From Aliiroseovarius sp. S1339 (GTDB lineage: Bacteria; Pseudomonadota; Alphaproteobacteria; Rhodobacterales; Rhodobacteraceae), in NCBI RefSeq assembly GCF_023195695.1, contig NZ_JALPQG010000006.1, positions 124,001 through 188,000 on the forward strand: a stretch of 64,000 nucleotides of DNA. The letters run 5' to 3'. The notes below the pieces were generated by a model. The model had not been told where the DNA came from, made no database searches, and saw only the letters and a program-made list of their open reading frames with translations. The position numbers and the translations under genes were made by a program. Shown here one piece after another: positions 26,118 to 35,163 of this stretch (positions are counted from its first letter, which is position 1; each line of letters begins with the position of its first letter).

Positions 26118-26987
26118 CTATTCTTTTTGAAGAACTAGCGTTGTCCAGTCAACAATCTCGGTGCGTTCGACCAGATTGATCCCGTTTTCGGCATAAACAG
26201 AGATCACCTCGTCCGCCTGTGGGTTCAAAATGCCCGACAGAATCGCATAACCTTTGGTTGAAAGGTTTGTCGCCATATCCGGAGCAAGGCCGATCAGCGG
26301 GCCTTTCAGGATGTTTGCGAAGACAAGGTCGAACGGGGCGGCAGCCTGCAAATCGGGGGCATTGAAGCCCGCAGCCTCGACGCAATGGACCCGTTCATCA
26401 AGATGATTGGCAGCTACATTTACTTTGGCAACATCTACTGCAACCTCGTCGATATCGCTGGCCAGAACCGGATTGGGCCAGATACGCGCAGCGGCCATCG
26501 CCAGAACGGCGGTTCCACAGCCAATATCGACCACGTTTTTGCCGACAAATCCCTGATCGGCCAAATTATCCAGCGCTTGCAGGCAACCCAGTGTGGTGCC
26601 GTGATGGCCGGTGCCGAAGGCCATCGCCGCCTCGATCAGCAACGCAATCTTGCCATCCGGCACCTGATCCGCGTCGTGGCTGCCATGTACGAAGAAGCGG
26701 CCTGCCTCAACGGGTGACAATTCGCGCCGAACATGGGCGACCCAATCGACCTCGGGCAGTTGCGATACGGTAAAGTCTTTCGCTTTGTGCAGGGTGGACA
26801 GCAGCGCCAATCCGGCTGTGTCGGGTTTTTCGACGAAGTATCCTCCAACTTCCCACATCCCGCTGCCATCCTCGATTTCGAACACGCCGATACCCGTGGG
26901 TTCCGGTGTCAGGCTTTCCATTGCGGCGCCAAGCGCATCGGCTGCGTCTTGACCTTCCAGAGTGGTGAGAGCGGTCCAGGTGGGCAT
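26118..26987 (-). CDS. prmA: Ribosomal protein L11 methyltransferase
   Basis: 289 residues. The C-terminal SAM domain has KNVVDIGCGTAVLAMAAARI near 150-168, ASDIDEVAVDVAKVN near 176-190 and FDLVFANILKGPLIGL near 218-233, where ANIL is the PrmA catalytic loop. AMAFGTGHHGTTLGCLQAL near 120-138 is the PrmA fingerprint. The N-terminal L11-recognition domain is present. It trimethylates L11 in the ribosome. Monocistronic; the upstream gap to the MFS gene is about 100 bases. Confidence 0.94.
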   Translation of the reverse strand: MPTWTALTTLEGQDAADALGAAMESLTPEPTGIGVFEIEDGSGMWEVGGYFVEKPDTAGLALLSTLHKAKDFTVSQLPEVDWVAHVRRELSPVEAGRFFVHGSHDADQVPDGKIALLIEAAMAFGTGHHGTTLGCLQALDNLADQGFVGKNVVDIGCGTAVLAMAAARIWPNPVLASDIDEVAVDVAKVNVAANHLDERVHCVEAAGFNAPDLQAAAPFDLVFANILKGPLIGLAPDMATNLSTKGYAILSGILNPQADEVISVYAENGINLVERTEIVDWTTLVLQKE

Positions 26988-27090
26988 GAAGCATCCTTTC
27001 AGATATCAGACACGGCCTAGCGAGCGGCACTTGTCGGGTCAACCGATTCAGGGTTTGGCAACAGCTTGCTCGGTCGTGTTTTTTGGCGAC

Positions 27091-28326
27091 CTATCGTGCG
27101 ATCTGCGGAAGTGGGCCCGAAAACACCGTCTCGTTTCCCTTCTCTGGGTGGCGCGGAATTAGAAGCGACAGGGTCAGAGAAATGCACGCCATCGCCGAAG
27201 CCAGCCCGAAAACCGCCCCCGGCGACACAACCCATAGATAGCCCAGCAACGCCGGCAGGAAGACAGCCGCGATGTGGTTGATGGTGAACGCCACCGCTGC
27301 GGTCGGCGCGATATCTTGCGGGTCCGCAATTTTCTGGAAATAGGTTTTCAGCGCAAAGGCCAGCGCAAAAAATAAGTGGTCCAGCACATAAAGAGCCGAC
27401 GCGAGGGCCACGCCCCAACTGAAGTAATAAATCCCGCCATAGGCTAGGAACACGCAGATCAGCCCGGTGTATTCAAACACCAACGCGCGCCGCTCACCCC
27501 ATTTCGCAACGGCTTTACCCATCAGCGGCGCAAAGAAAATGTTGGCGACATAGTTGATCAGGAACAGCGCCGTGACCTCGTGCACCTCGAACCCGAAGCG
27601 TTCGACCATCATGAAGGCGGCAAACACCGTGAAAATCTGGCGCCGCGCACCGGACATGAATTGCAGCGCATAATACAGCCAATAGCGACGCCGCAGCACA
27701 AACTGCTTCAGTTGCGGCTCGGGGCTTTCAAACTGCGGATAGGCAAAGAAACAAAACACCGCGATGGCCAGCGTCGTGCCGCCAGCGATCATGTAGACAA
27801 GATTATAGCTCAGATCGAAAGTTTTCCACGTCAGAACAAGCAGCCCATAGCTGACCAACGCTGCAGCCGAACCGATGGACATGATCCACCCCAGCATCTG
27901 CGGCGCGCGTTTCTTGTCGATCCATTGCAATTGAAGCGACTGGTTCACTGTCTCGAAATAGTGGAACCCGATGGACGACAGCATGGTGATGGTCAGGATG
28001 CCGCCGAAGCTGGGAAACCACGCGGTTATCGCGGTGGCCGCGCCCAGCATGCCAAGCGCCACGATCCCCAACACCTGTTCGCGAAACAGCATCAAAAGGG
28101 CGATAACACCGATGGCCAGGAACCCCGGTATCTCGCGCACGGTATGCAGCCAGCCAATTTCGACCCCGGTGAAGCCTGCGGCCTCGATCACGAAGTTGTT
28201 TAAAAGGGCCGACCAGGTGAAAAATGCAATCGGCATCCCCGCCGCCATCAACATCAAAAGAAAGATGGGGCGACGCCAGAACGGCAAGCTGCGCGCCTGG
28301 TCAAGGGTTAGGATCTGGTGTCTCAT
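27091..28326 (-). CDS. Major facilitator superfamily transporter
   Basis: 411 residues with twelve predicted membrane helices. Helices start after a short cytoplasmic tail (MRHQILTLDQARSLPFWRRP). A charged loop after helix six (FAYPQFESPEPQLKQFVLRR, about 195-215) divides the halves. The classic inter-helix 2-3 motif A is poorly conserved, so it belongs to a divergent MFS branch. Substrate cannot be predicted. It is divergent from the YeeE/YedE gene across 133 bases. Confidence 0.85.
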   Translation of the reverse strand: MRHQILTLDQARSLPFWRRPIFLLMLMAAGMPIAFFTWSALLNNFVIEAAGFTGVEIGWLHTVREIPGFLAIGVIALLMLFREQVLGIVALGMLGAATAITAWFPSFGGILTITMLSSIGFHYFETVNQSLQLQWIDKKRAPQMLGWIMSIGSAAALVSYGLLVLTWKTFDLSYNLVYMIAGGTTLAIAVFCFFAYPQFESPEPQLKQFVLRRRYWLYYALQFMSGARRQIFTVFAAFMMVERFGFEVHEVTALFLINYVANIFFAPLMGKAVAKWGERRALVFEYTGLICVFLAYGGIYYFSWGVALASALYVLDHLFFALAFALKTYFQKIADPQDIAPTAAVAFTINHIAAVFLPALLGYLWVVSPGAVFGLASAMACISLTLSLLIPRHPEKGNETVFSGPLPQIAR

Positions 28327-28459
28327 CGCCCCGCATTACGCCCCTTTCTGATCCTTGGCGAGATCAAAACGCATTCGCCAAATCAGATGTGTTTATGATA
28401 TATGTCAAGGTGCGCATGCCCCCAACACGGCAAAATGCCCCGCAATTAAAGGAGCCCGC

Positions 28460-29533
28460 ATGGACATCGTCCCCCTGATTGACCGCATAGGCGAAGAACC
28501 AACTGCCGCGTTGTTCGGGCTTATCACTGGTATTGTCTTTGGCGTGGCAGCCCAGCGGTCGCGCTTCTGCCTGCGCGCCGCTACGGTCGAGTTCGCCCGC
28601 CGGATGATGGACAGTTCTGTGGCTGTGTGGCTTCTGACGTTCTCGACCGCGCTGGTCTGGGTTCAGGGCGCGTCGCTTCTGGGCCTGATGCGACCCGAAG
28701 ATGCACGGATGATGGCTGTGACCGGCAGCTGGTCGGGCGCCGTCATTGGCGGGCTTTTGTTCGGCGTCGGCATGGTGTTGGCGCGGGGCTGTTCGGGGCG
28801 GTTGCTGGTTCTGGCCGCGACGGGAAACTTGCGGTCTGTGGTCTCTGGCCTGATCTTCGCCGTGGTGGCACAGATGAGCCTGCATGGCTGGCTATCGCCC
28901 ACCCGCGACTATCTTGCCCGCCTGTGGATGACCGATGGCGGGGTAAACGTGAACCTTCTGACCGCAGTCGGCGTTCCGGAATGGTCAGGTCTGGCGCTTG
29001 GCGCTTTGACAGCCATCCTCGCAATCTACATCGCGCAGCGAGCGGGCATGGGGTCCAAACGGCTGGTGTTCGCCTCGGGAGTCGGATTTTCCGTCGCGTT
29101 GGGTTGGGTGCTGACCTATCAGCTGTCCTTGGCCGCGTTTGAGCCGGTGACGGTCACATCGGCCACGTTCTCGGGTCCTTCTGCCAACACGTTAATGTTC
29201 TTTCTGATCCCCGATCCCGTGCTTGAATTTGACGTGGGCCTTGTGCCGGGCGTCGTCATTGGCGCTTTCGCCGCCAGTTGGTTTGCCGGTGACTTCGAAT
29301 TCCAAGGGTTTGAGAATGAGGCCATCATGCGTCGCTCAATGTTCGGTGCCGTCCTGATGGGGTTTGGCGCAATGCTCGCTGGCGGCTGTGCCATCGGGGC
29401 TGGCGTGACCGGAGGGTCAATCTTCGTCGCCACCGCATGGTTGGCGCTATTGTGCATGTGGATTGGTGCGGTGGTGACCGACGCGTTGGTGGATCAGTCC
29501 AAAGGCAGAGGTGCAGCGCTACCGGCGCAGTGA
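28460..29533 (+). CDS. YeeE/YedE-family sulfur-compound transporter-like protein
   Basis: 357 residues, many membrane helices. Cysteine-containing motifs typical of the YeeE/YedE (TsuA-like) family are seen: AAQRSRFCLRAATVEF near residue 30, VLARGCSGRLLVLAATGNL near 105-123 and AGGCAIGAGVTGGS near 310-323. Characterised relatives pass thiosulfate across the membrane through conserved Cys residues. ATG at 28460 has AAAGGAG upstream; an extension of 35 codons has no ribosome-binding site. No sulfur-metabolism genes are adjacent, so the substrate is inferred from family only. Confidence 0.85.
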   Translation: MDIVPLIDRIGEEPTAALFGLITGIVFGVAAQRSRFCLRAATVEFARRMMDSSVAVWLLTFSTALVWVQGASLLGLMRPEDARMMAVTGSWSGAVIGGLLFGVGMVLARGCSGRLLVLAATGNLRSVVSGLIFAVVAQMSLHGWLSPTRDYLARLWMTDGGVNVNLLTAVGVPEWSGLALGALTAILAIYIAQRAGMGSKRLVFASGVGFSVALGWVLTYQLSLAAFEPVTVTSATFSGPSANTLMFFLIPDPVLEFDVGLVPGVVIGAFAASWFAGDFEFQGFENEAIMRRSMFGAVLMGFGAMLAGGCAIGAGVTGGSIFVATAWLALLCMWIGAVVTDALVDQSKGRGAALPAQ

Positions 29534-29660
29534 TGTGTTGATAATGCGGTAAACAATCGAACGTCGGCTTTGAGCCCATAGTACCGAATGCTGCACTTTG
29601 CCCGAACGACAGCTTTATGTTTCACCCCCAATAGGTTTGTGCGAACCTGAGCCACTTCGG
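29534..29660. other. Non-coding gap left of the low-GC cassette
   Basis: 127 bases between convergent YeeE/YedE and ArsR genes. No gene, and no terminator with a T-run, is visible. The stretch at about 29562-29620 (ACGTCGGCTTTGAGCCCATA onward) resembles, from memory, repetitive intergenic sequence common in roseobacter genomes; that resemblance has not been checked. Confidence 0.3.
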
Positions 29661-29993
29661 TCAGCCTTCAATTGGCTGCGAAAGCTCGCAGTGGAGCCAA
29701 GCTAAGTAATCCGAGATAGCCTCTTCATCCCGTTTGCAATAAGACCATTTCTGATGTCTTCGAACGGTGATGAAGCCCGCCTGCTTAAGAATATCTAAAT
29801 GCTTGCTTGCGGTTGGTTGCGCCACACCAAGTTCTTCCGCGATCATCGTCATACAAACGCCAAATTCAACGGCATCGGCAGACCATTGGTGGCCAAAGTG
29901 TCTATTGGGCTCAGACAGAAGCCGCAAAACCTGCATTCGGACCTCACTGGCCATCGCTTTTATTTGCATTGATCTATCCATGATCTTCATCAT
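29661..29993 (-). CDS. ArsR-family winged-helix regulator
   Basis: 110 residues. A winged HTH spans about 15-95: RMQVLRLLSEPNRHF, then MTMIAEELGVAQPTASKHLDILKQAG as the recognition helix region. The metal-binding ELCVCDL box of arsenic or metal sensors is absent; only isolated Cys residues (about 47, 86, 102) remain. Sensing is therefore probably of another ligand or oxidant. It is divergent from the hydrolase with just 38 bases between the start codons, which strongly suggests it represses that gene and itself. The start could also be the ATG at 29981. Confidence 0.85.
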   Translation of the reverse strand: MMKIMDRSMQIKAMASEVRMQVLRLLSEPNRHFGHQWSADAVEFGVCMTMIAEELGVAQPTASKHLDILKQAGFITVRRHQKWSYCKRDEEAISDYLAWLHCELSQPIEG

Positions 29994-29996
29994 ATC

Positions 29997-30014
29997 GTTA
30001 CTTAGCTAAATGAC
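29997..30014. promoter_or_regulatory. Candidate ArsR operator in the divergent promoter
   Basis: TTAGCTAA at 30002-30009 is a perfect palindrome centred in the 38-base gap between the ArsR and hydrolase starts. It extends imperfectly to GTTAC-TTAGCTAA-ATGAC. ArsR dimers usually bind such AT-rich dyads over their own promoters. Confidence 0.5.
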
Positions 30015-30031
30015 AATGTGATTCTGAAAAA

Positions 30032-30859
30032 ATGCTTGTACTACCTGAAACATTTTACTTCGAGGGGAGCGCCGTCAGGTGGGGACGGTTAGGGGCTGGT
30101 CCACCGCTTGTCCTCATTCATGGCACGCCGTTTTCGTCTCAAGTATGGCGCAGGATTTTACCGCACCTGAAAGGTACGCGGTCCGTCTACTTCTATGACC
30201 TTTTAGGCTACGGGCTGTCGGAACAGAAAGATGGCCAGGACGTATCGCTTGGTGTGCAAAACCGTCTACTGACTGCGTTGTGCAATGAATGGGGCCTCGA
30301 TCGACCAGATGTTGTTGCGCATGATTTTGGGGGTGCAACGGCGTTACGTGCCTACTTTTTAAATGGGCTACGCTTTGGGTCTTTGACGATTTTTAATGCT
30401 GTGGCGCTGGCCCCTTGGGGATCGCCGTTCGTCCAGCATGTTCGGCAACATCAAGCCGCTTTTGCAGGTATGCCTGGTTACATGCACCGTGCGCTTTTGG
30501 CGGCCTATTTGCAGACCGCAGCACATACCATGTTGTCGGATGAGACCATTGAAATCTACAGCAGGCCTTGGGTTGGAGCAGTGGGGCAACCAGCGTTCTA
30601 CCGGCAGATCGCTCAAATGGACCAAGCGCATACAGATGAGGTCGAACGCCAATACTGCCAGCTGGATTGCCCGGTGCATGTCCTGTGGGGCGATGAAGAC
30701 ACGTGGATACCCTCTGAAAAAGGAGACGCATTGGCTGCGTTGATCTCGGACAAATCCTGCACACCAATCAAGGGAGCAGGTCATCTGGTCCAAGAGGACC
30801 GGCCAGAGGCAATTGTCGCCGCGATCTTAAGTCAAATTGGAACTAACAACCCTAGCTGA
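30032..30859 (+). CDS. Alpha/beta hydrolase with Asp nucleophile (dehalogenase/epoxide-hydrolase-like)
   Basis: 275 residues. HGTPFSSQVW near residue 30 is the oxyanion HGxP motif. The nucleophile elbow reads VVAHDFGG with Asp98, as in haloalkane dehalogenases and epoxide hydrolases; serine esterases have Ser here. LWGDEDTWIP near 218-227 carries the acid and GAGHLVQED (His251) the base. The residue after the nucleophile is Phe where haloalkane dehalogenases have a halide-binding Trp, so substrate class is open. The gene is visibly less GC-rich than its surroundings. It lies 39 bases before the NTF2-like gene and probably forms an operon with it. Confidence 0.8.
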   Translation: MLVLPETFYFEGSAVRWGRLGAGPPLVLIHGTPFSSQVWRRILPHLKGTRSVYFYDLLGYGLSEQKDGQDVSLGVQNRLLTALCNEWGLDRPDVVAHDFGGATALRAYFLNGLRFGSLTIFNAVALAPWGSPFVQHVRQHQAAFAGMPGYMHRALLAAYLQTAAHTMLSDETIEIYSRPWVGAVGQPAFYRQIAQMDQAHTDEVERQYCQLDCPVHVLWGDEDTWIPSEKGDALAALISDKSCTPIKGAGHLVQEDRPEAIVAAILSQIGTNNPS

Positions 30860-30898
30860 ATTGCAGACCCAAAAAATGGTGTGCGAAGGAGTAAATCT

Positions 30899-31285
30899 AT
30901 GATGCGCGACCCCGAGTTATTCGAAATGGTGCAATGCTATATTGATGGCCTTTTCCATTGCGACACGGTGAAACTCAACAGAGCATTCCACCCGAAGGCA
31001 TCGCTCTTCGACGGTGAAAAAGGCGACATTTTTGCAGAGCCAAGTGATATCTTTATCCACGATATTGGTGAGCTTGAACCAACCTCCCCCGCCAACTTGG
31101 GGCAGGATCCTGACAGCGAAATCTTGTTCGTTGATTGGTTGTCAAACGTGAGTGCGGTAGTGAAATTACGTATCAGAGCGCGCAAGAACGTCTACCTTGA
31201 TCATCTTGGTTTTGTGAAAGGCGCCGAAGGCTGGAGAATCGTTTCCAAAATTTGGCACCTTGAGACGACGGTTGGCGAAATCTAA
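30899..31285 (+). CDS. NTF2-like (lumazine-binding-like) protein
   Basis: 128 residues with the cone-shaped NTF2/SnoaL pattern: an N-terminal helix (ELFEMVQCYIDGLFHCDTVKL), HPKASLF, and C-terminal strands ending GFVKGAEGWRIVSKIWHLE. It most resembles the Lumazine_bd_2 subgroup, often encoded beside hydrolases or oxidoreductases. Some NTF2 proteins are isomerases or small-molecule carriers, but no catalytic residues can be assigned. GAAGGAG lies eight bases before the ATG. Low GC like the hydrolase, and likely co-transcribed with it under ArsR control. Confidence 0.75.
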   Translation: MMRDPELFEMVQCYIDGLFHCDTVKLNRAFHPKASLFDGEKGDIFAEPSDIFIHDIGELEPTSPANLGQDPDSEILFVDWLSNVSAVVKLRIRARKNVYLDHLGFVKGAEGWRIVSKIWHLETTVGEI

Positions 31286-31363
31286 TCGGCAACCGGACAT
31301 TCACTAAATTGCGCCGAGAGACCGGTTTGTCCCGCACACCGGACATCCGACCTACTGAGCACT

Positions 31364-33559
31364 TCAGTAGAAACTCTGCGGATCAATATCCACTGCCACG
31401 CGCATGTCGCCTTTGATGTTGAACTGCCCAAGCCACTTTTTCAGCGCCGCCTGAATGGGCGCACCTTTGTCGGCTTTCACCAAAAGCCGCACGCGGTGAC
31501 GCCCCCGGATACGCGCGATGGGCGCGGGGGCGGGTCCATAAAGTTGCGCGCCGATTTGGGTCAGCGGCTCGGACCGTCGCGCCATTTCTGCCCCCAGATC
31601 AAAGACCGCCTGAATGTCTGGTGCAGACAAGACAATCCCAGCCATACGCCCGTAGGGGGGCACACCTGCGGCTTGCCGTTCGCCTGCTTCCGCGCGCCAG
31701 AACTTTTCTTCTTCACCGGCCAGAATCGCTCGGATTACCGGGTGTTCGGGCTGGAAGGTTTGCAGCAGAGCCACGCCCGGCACCTCGGCACGCCCTGCCC
31801 GACCCGCCACCTGCCGGATCAGTTGAAACGTGCGTTCAGCAGCGCGCAGGTCGGAGCCTTGCAGGCCCAGATCCGCGTCGATGACCCCGACCAATGTGAG
31901 CTTGGGGAAGTTGTGCCCCTTGGCGACCAATTGCGTGCCGATAATGATGTCCGCGCCGCCCGCCGCGATCAGTTCGATCTGTTCCTTCAACGCGCGGGCC
32001 GACCCAAACAGGTCTGACGACAACACCGCCACGCGGGCATCGGGGAAGCTTTCGCGCACCTCCTCAGCCAGCCGTTCCACACCCGGCCCGACAGGGGCGA
32101 GTTTCCCTTCAACTTCGCATTCCGGGCAGGCCTCTGGCATCGGCTTCGTCTCGCCGCATTGGTGGCAGACAAGCCGTTTTTGGAACCGGTGCTCGACCAT
32201 GCGCGCGTCGCAATGATCGCAACCGATCTGGTGTCCACAGGCCCGGCAGATCGTGACAGGCGCATAGCCACGGCGGTTGATGAAGAGCAGCGATTGCTCG
32301 CCCTTCGCAATGCGCAGGGTCACGGCCGCTTTCAGCGTGGGCGAGATCCAGCTTTGCGACGGCAGGTCCTCCTGCCGCATATCAATCGCGCGCATGTCCG
32401 GCATGACAGCGGGGCCATAGCGGCTGGTCAGCTCGATCCGGTTATATTTGCCCGCTTCGCAATTGGCCCAAGTTTCGAGCGAGGGCGTGGCAGAGGCCAG
32501 CACCACCTGCGCGTCACAGATCGACGCCCGCATCACCGCCATGTCGCGGGCCGAATAAAGCACCCCGTCTTCCTGTTTGTAGGAACTATCATGCTCCTCA
32601 TCCACGATCACCAATCCAAGGTCACGGAATGGCAGATAGAGCGCAGACCGGGCGCCCACCACAAGCGATGCCTCGCCCTGTCCAACCATGCGCCAGCAGC
32701 GGCGGCGTTCAGTCATGGTGACGCCGGAATGCCATTCGGCGGGACGCGCGCCGAAGCGTTCCTCGACCCGTTTCAGGAACTCAGCGGTCAGGGCGATCTC
32801 GGGCAGCAACACCAGTGCCTGACGCCCTTTGCGCAGGCAGGCAGCGACGGCTTCCAAATAGACCTCGGTCTTGCCTGCGCCTGTGACCCCACGCAGAAGC
32901 GTCGTGCCGTAGCGCCCCCCGCGCACGCCATCGGTCAATTGTTTGGCGGCGACCGCCTGTTCCTCGGTCAGGTCTTTGCTGGGCAAGTCGGGATCAAGAC
33001 GCGGGTAGGGCATGTCGCGCGGGGTATCTTCTTCGCGAATGGCCCCCAGCTTCACCAGCCCCTTGACGACCGACCCGCTGACCCCCGCCAGATCCGCCAG
33101 TTCTTTTTGGGTGAACCCCACGCCGGGCTGATCCCTCAGCACGTCCATCACCTTGGCGCGCGCATCCGTCAGGCGGTTGGGGCGATGACCCGACGCCTTC
33201 AACACCTTACGCATCGACAGCGGATCGCTGAGCCCCGGCGCGCGGGTTGCCAGACGCAGCATCTGGCTCATCGGGGTCAGGGTATAGTCACCAACGCGGG
33301 TCAGAAACTCTGACATCTCTATCCGCATTGGGGCCACGTCCAGCACGCGAATGACCGCGCGCAGCTTTGAAGCATCAAATCCCCCTTCGCCCGGTCCCCA
33401 GACAACGCCGAGCACCTTGCGTGGGCCAAGCGGCACCTCGACAAACGCGCCTTGCACGCAGCCACCTTCGGGCGCCCGGTAGGTCAGGATGCGATCCAAG
33501 GGCTGCGCGGTCAGAACGCCGACGCGTGCGCCTTCCTGAAAGTGCTGAATGTCGCTCAT
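31364..33559 (-). CDS. priA: Primosomal replication protein N' (PriA helicase)
   Basis: 731 residues. The N-terminal DNA-binding domain (about 1-110) is followed by helicase motifs: Walker A GVTGAGKT near 225, DEEH near 320 and GTQLVAKGHNFP near 515. A zinc region with eight cysteines (CRACGHQIGCDHC, then CHQCG and CPEC) lies near 440-485. It restarts stalled replication forks by loading DnaB. ATG at 33559 is the first Met giving the family N-terminus (MSDIQHFQEGARVGVLTA). A hairpin, CTACTGA/TCAGTAG at 31352-31370, surrounds the stop codon. Confidence 0.96.
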   Translation of the reverse strand: MSDIQHFQEGARVGVLTAQPLDRILTYRAPEGGCVQGAFVEVPLGPRKVLGVVWGPGEGGFDASKLRAVIRVLDVAPMRIEMSEFLTRVGDYTLTPMSQMLRLATRAPGLSDPLSMRKVLKASGHRPNRLTDARAKVMDVLRDQPGVGFTQKELADLAGVSGSVVKGLVKLGAIREEDTPRDMPYPRLDPDLPSKDLTEEQAVAAKQLTDGVRGGRYGTTLLRGVTGAGKTEVYLEAVAACLRKGRQALVLLPEIALTAEFLKRVEERFGARPAEWHSGVTMTERRRCWRMVGQGEASLVVGARSALYLPFRDLGLVIVDEEHDSSYKQEDGVLYSARDMAVMRASICDAQVVLASATPSLETWANCEAGKYNRIELTSRYGPAVMPDMRAIDMRQEDLPSQSWISPTLKAAVTLRIAKGEQSLLFINRRGYAPVTICRACGHQIGCDHCDARMVEHRFQKRLVCHQCGETKPMPEACPECEVEGKLAPVGPGVERLAEEVRESFPDARVAVLSSDLFGSARALKEQIELIAAGGADIIIGTQLVAKGHNFPKLTLVGVIDADLGLQGSDLRAAERTFQLIRQVAGRAGRAEVPGVALLQTFQPEHPVIRAILAGEEEKFWRAEAGERQAAGVPPYGRMAGIVLSAPDIQAVFDLGAEMARRSEPLTQIGAQLYGPAPAPIARIRGRHRVRLLVKADKGAPIQAALKKWLGQFNIKGDMRVAVDIDPQSFY

Positions 33560-33661
33560 TTGCCCGTTATCCTCGTGGTCGCGCGCACCATAAGGGCTTT
33601 CTGCCCGCGCGCCCATGGGGTATGAGAGCGCAAACCTAATTCAGCATCGGGAGCCGCGCAC

Positions 33662-34315
33662 ATGAAATTCTTCACTGATACCGCCGATATCGCCGCCATC
33701 AAGGAACTGAACGGCCTTGGCATGGTGGACGGCGTGACAACCAACCCCTCGATCATCAAGAAATCGGGCCGCGACATCTTGGACGTGACGAAAGAAATCT
33801 GCGACATCGTGGATGGACCTGTGTCTGCCGAAGTCACCGCCATCGACGCCGACACCATGATCGCAGAAGGCCGCAAACTGGCCAAGATCGCCGACAACAT
33901 CGCGGTGAAAGTGCCGCTGACCTGGGATGGCCTGAAGGCCTGTAAGGTGCTGACCGGCGAAGGCACGATGGTCAACGTGACGCTGTGCTTCTCGGCCAAC
34001 CAAGCGCTGCTGGCGGCCAAGGCAGGTGCAACCTTTATTTCGCCGTTCATCGGCCGCTTGGACGATATCAATCTGGACGGCATAGAGCTGATCGAGGACA
34101 TTCGCACCATCTATGACAATTACGGGTTCGAGACGCAGATTTTGGCGGCCTCTATCCGGTCGGTCAACCACATGAAAGACTGCGCGCTGGCGGGTGCCGA
34201 TGTGGCAACTGCGCCGCCATCAGTTATCGAAGCGATGGCCAAACATGTGCTGACAGACAAGGGGCTGGACGCCTTTCTGGCCGACATTAAAGCCGCAGGT
34301 ATCAAGATTCTGTAA
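33662..34315 (+). CDS. tal: Transaldolase, fructose-6-phosphate-aldolase-like
   Basis: 217 residues, the short (FSA/TalC-like) form. [16 protein letters not shown] at the start, [13 protein letters not shown] near 24-36, the Schiff-base lysine in [15 protein letters not shown] near 80-92, and [14 protein letters not shown] near 125-138 are diagnostic. It exchanges dihydroxyacetone units in the pentose phosphate pathway. A GGGAGCC precedes the ATG. It is divergent from priA and followed by a strong terminator. Confidence 0.95.
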   Translation: MKFFTDTADIAAIKELNGLGMVDGVTTNPSIIKKSGRDILDVTKEICDIVDGPVSAEVTAIDADTMIAEGRKLAKIADNIAVKVPLTWDGLKACKVLTGEGTMVNVTLCFSANQALLAAKAGATFISPFIGRLDDINLDGIELIEDIRTIYDNYGFETQILAASIRSVNHMKDCALAGADVATAPPSVIEAMAKHVLTDKGLDAFLADIKAAGIKIL

Positions 34316-34341
34316 GCGATTTTCGATATCGCCACTGTTAC

Positions 34342-34370
34342 GAGGGGGCCACGGCCCCCTCTTTCTATTT
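34342..34370 (+). terminator. Rho-independent terminator after transaldolase
   Basis: GAGGGGGC at 34342-34349 pairs with GCCCCCTC at 34354-34361 around CACG, followed by TTTCTATTT. It lies 27 bases past the stop codon. Confidence 0.88.
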
Positions 34371-34455
34371 GGGCAAATGCCAAAAAATTGCCCATGCGAG
34401 CTGAAGCATCGTGTATGTTTGGTCAAAACGACAAAAACAATACTTGAGGCAGCAG

Positions 34456-35163
34456 ATGAGCGTACCAGCTACGATTGACGACGACTTGCGCGCGCACTTG
34501 ATCGCGCAACCCGAAACCATTTTGGATGATCAGGACATCATGCGCGCGTTGATCGCCGCAAATGAACGCAGCATGGGTGCGAATATTGTCGACATGCGCG
34601 GCATCGCGATGGAGCGGCTTGAGACCCGACTGGACCGGCTGGAGGACACGCACAAGTCCGTAATCGCCGCCGCTTATGACAATATCTCGGGTATGAACCT
34701 GATCCACCGCGCGGTGCTCAGAATGCTCGACCCTGCGGATTTCGAACTGTTCATGAACGACCTCGGCGGCGAAGTGGCCGAAATTTTGCGCGTCGATTGC
34801 GTCCGCCTTGTGCTGGAAACCGAGTACGGCCAGAAAAACAGCGCCATCGGACGCCTTGGCCCGGTCCTGTCGATTGCTGAGCCCGGCTTCGTTGACGAAT
34901 ATCTGGGCATGAGCCCTGATCAATCCGCGCGTCAGGTTTTCCTGCGCCAAATTCAAGAACAAGAAGAAACCATCTATGGCGATACCGGCTTCTGGGTCCG
35001 GTCCGAGGCCTGCATCCGCCTTGATCTGGGCGAAGGTCGCCTGCCCGGCATGCTGGTTCTGGGTGTCGAGGACGCACAGCAGTTCAAACCGGGGCAAGGC
35101 ACGGACCTTCTGGCCTTCTTTGGTGGCGTCTTTGAACGTGCGATGCGCCGCTGGTTGTCGTGA
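34456..35163 (+). CDS. DUF484 family protein
   Basis: 235 residues. An N-terminal helical region (RAHLIAQPETILDDQDIMRALI, then a coiled stretch to about 70) precedes a GAF-like domain (about 80-225). This is the DUF484 layout. No catalytic residues are known for the family, and its role is unclear, but it commonly precedes xerC. ATG at 34456 follows GAGGCAGC. Its stop codon overlaps the xerC start (GTGA), so translation is coupled. Confidence 0.85.
   Translation: MSVPATIDDDLRAHLIAQPETILDDQDIMRALIAANERSMGANIVDMRGIAMERLETRLDRLEDTHKSVIAAAYDNISGMNLIHRAVLRMLDPADFELFMNDLGGEVAEILRVDCVRLVLETEYGQKNSAIGRLGPVLSIAEPGFVDEYLGMSPDQSARQVFLRQIQEQEETIYGDTGFWVRSEACIRLDLGEGRLPGMLVLGVEDAQQFKPGQGTDLLAFFGGVFERAMRRWLS

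Noticed and set aside
29994-31285. Defence island or toxin-antitoxin system in the low-GC cassette
   Set aside because: No nuclease, toxin or antitoxin motif; the proteins fit a small catabolic or detoxification unit better.
32159-33313. 384-codon plus-strand frame opposite priA
   Set aside because: Antisense to priA zinc and helicase motifs; Arg/His-rich shadow.
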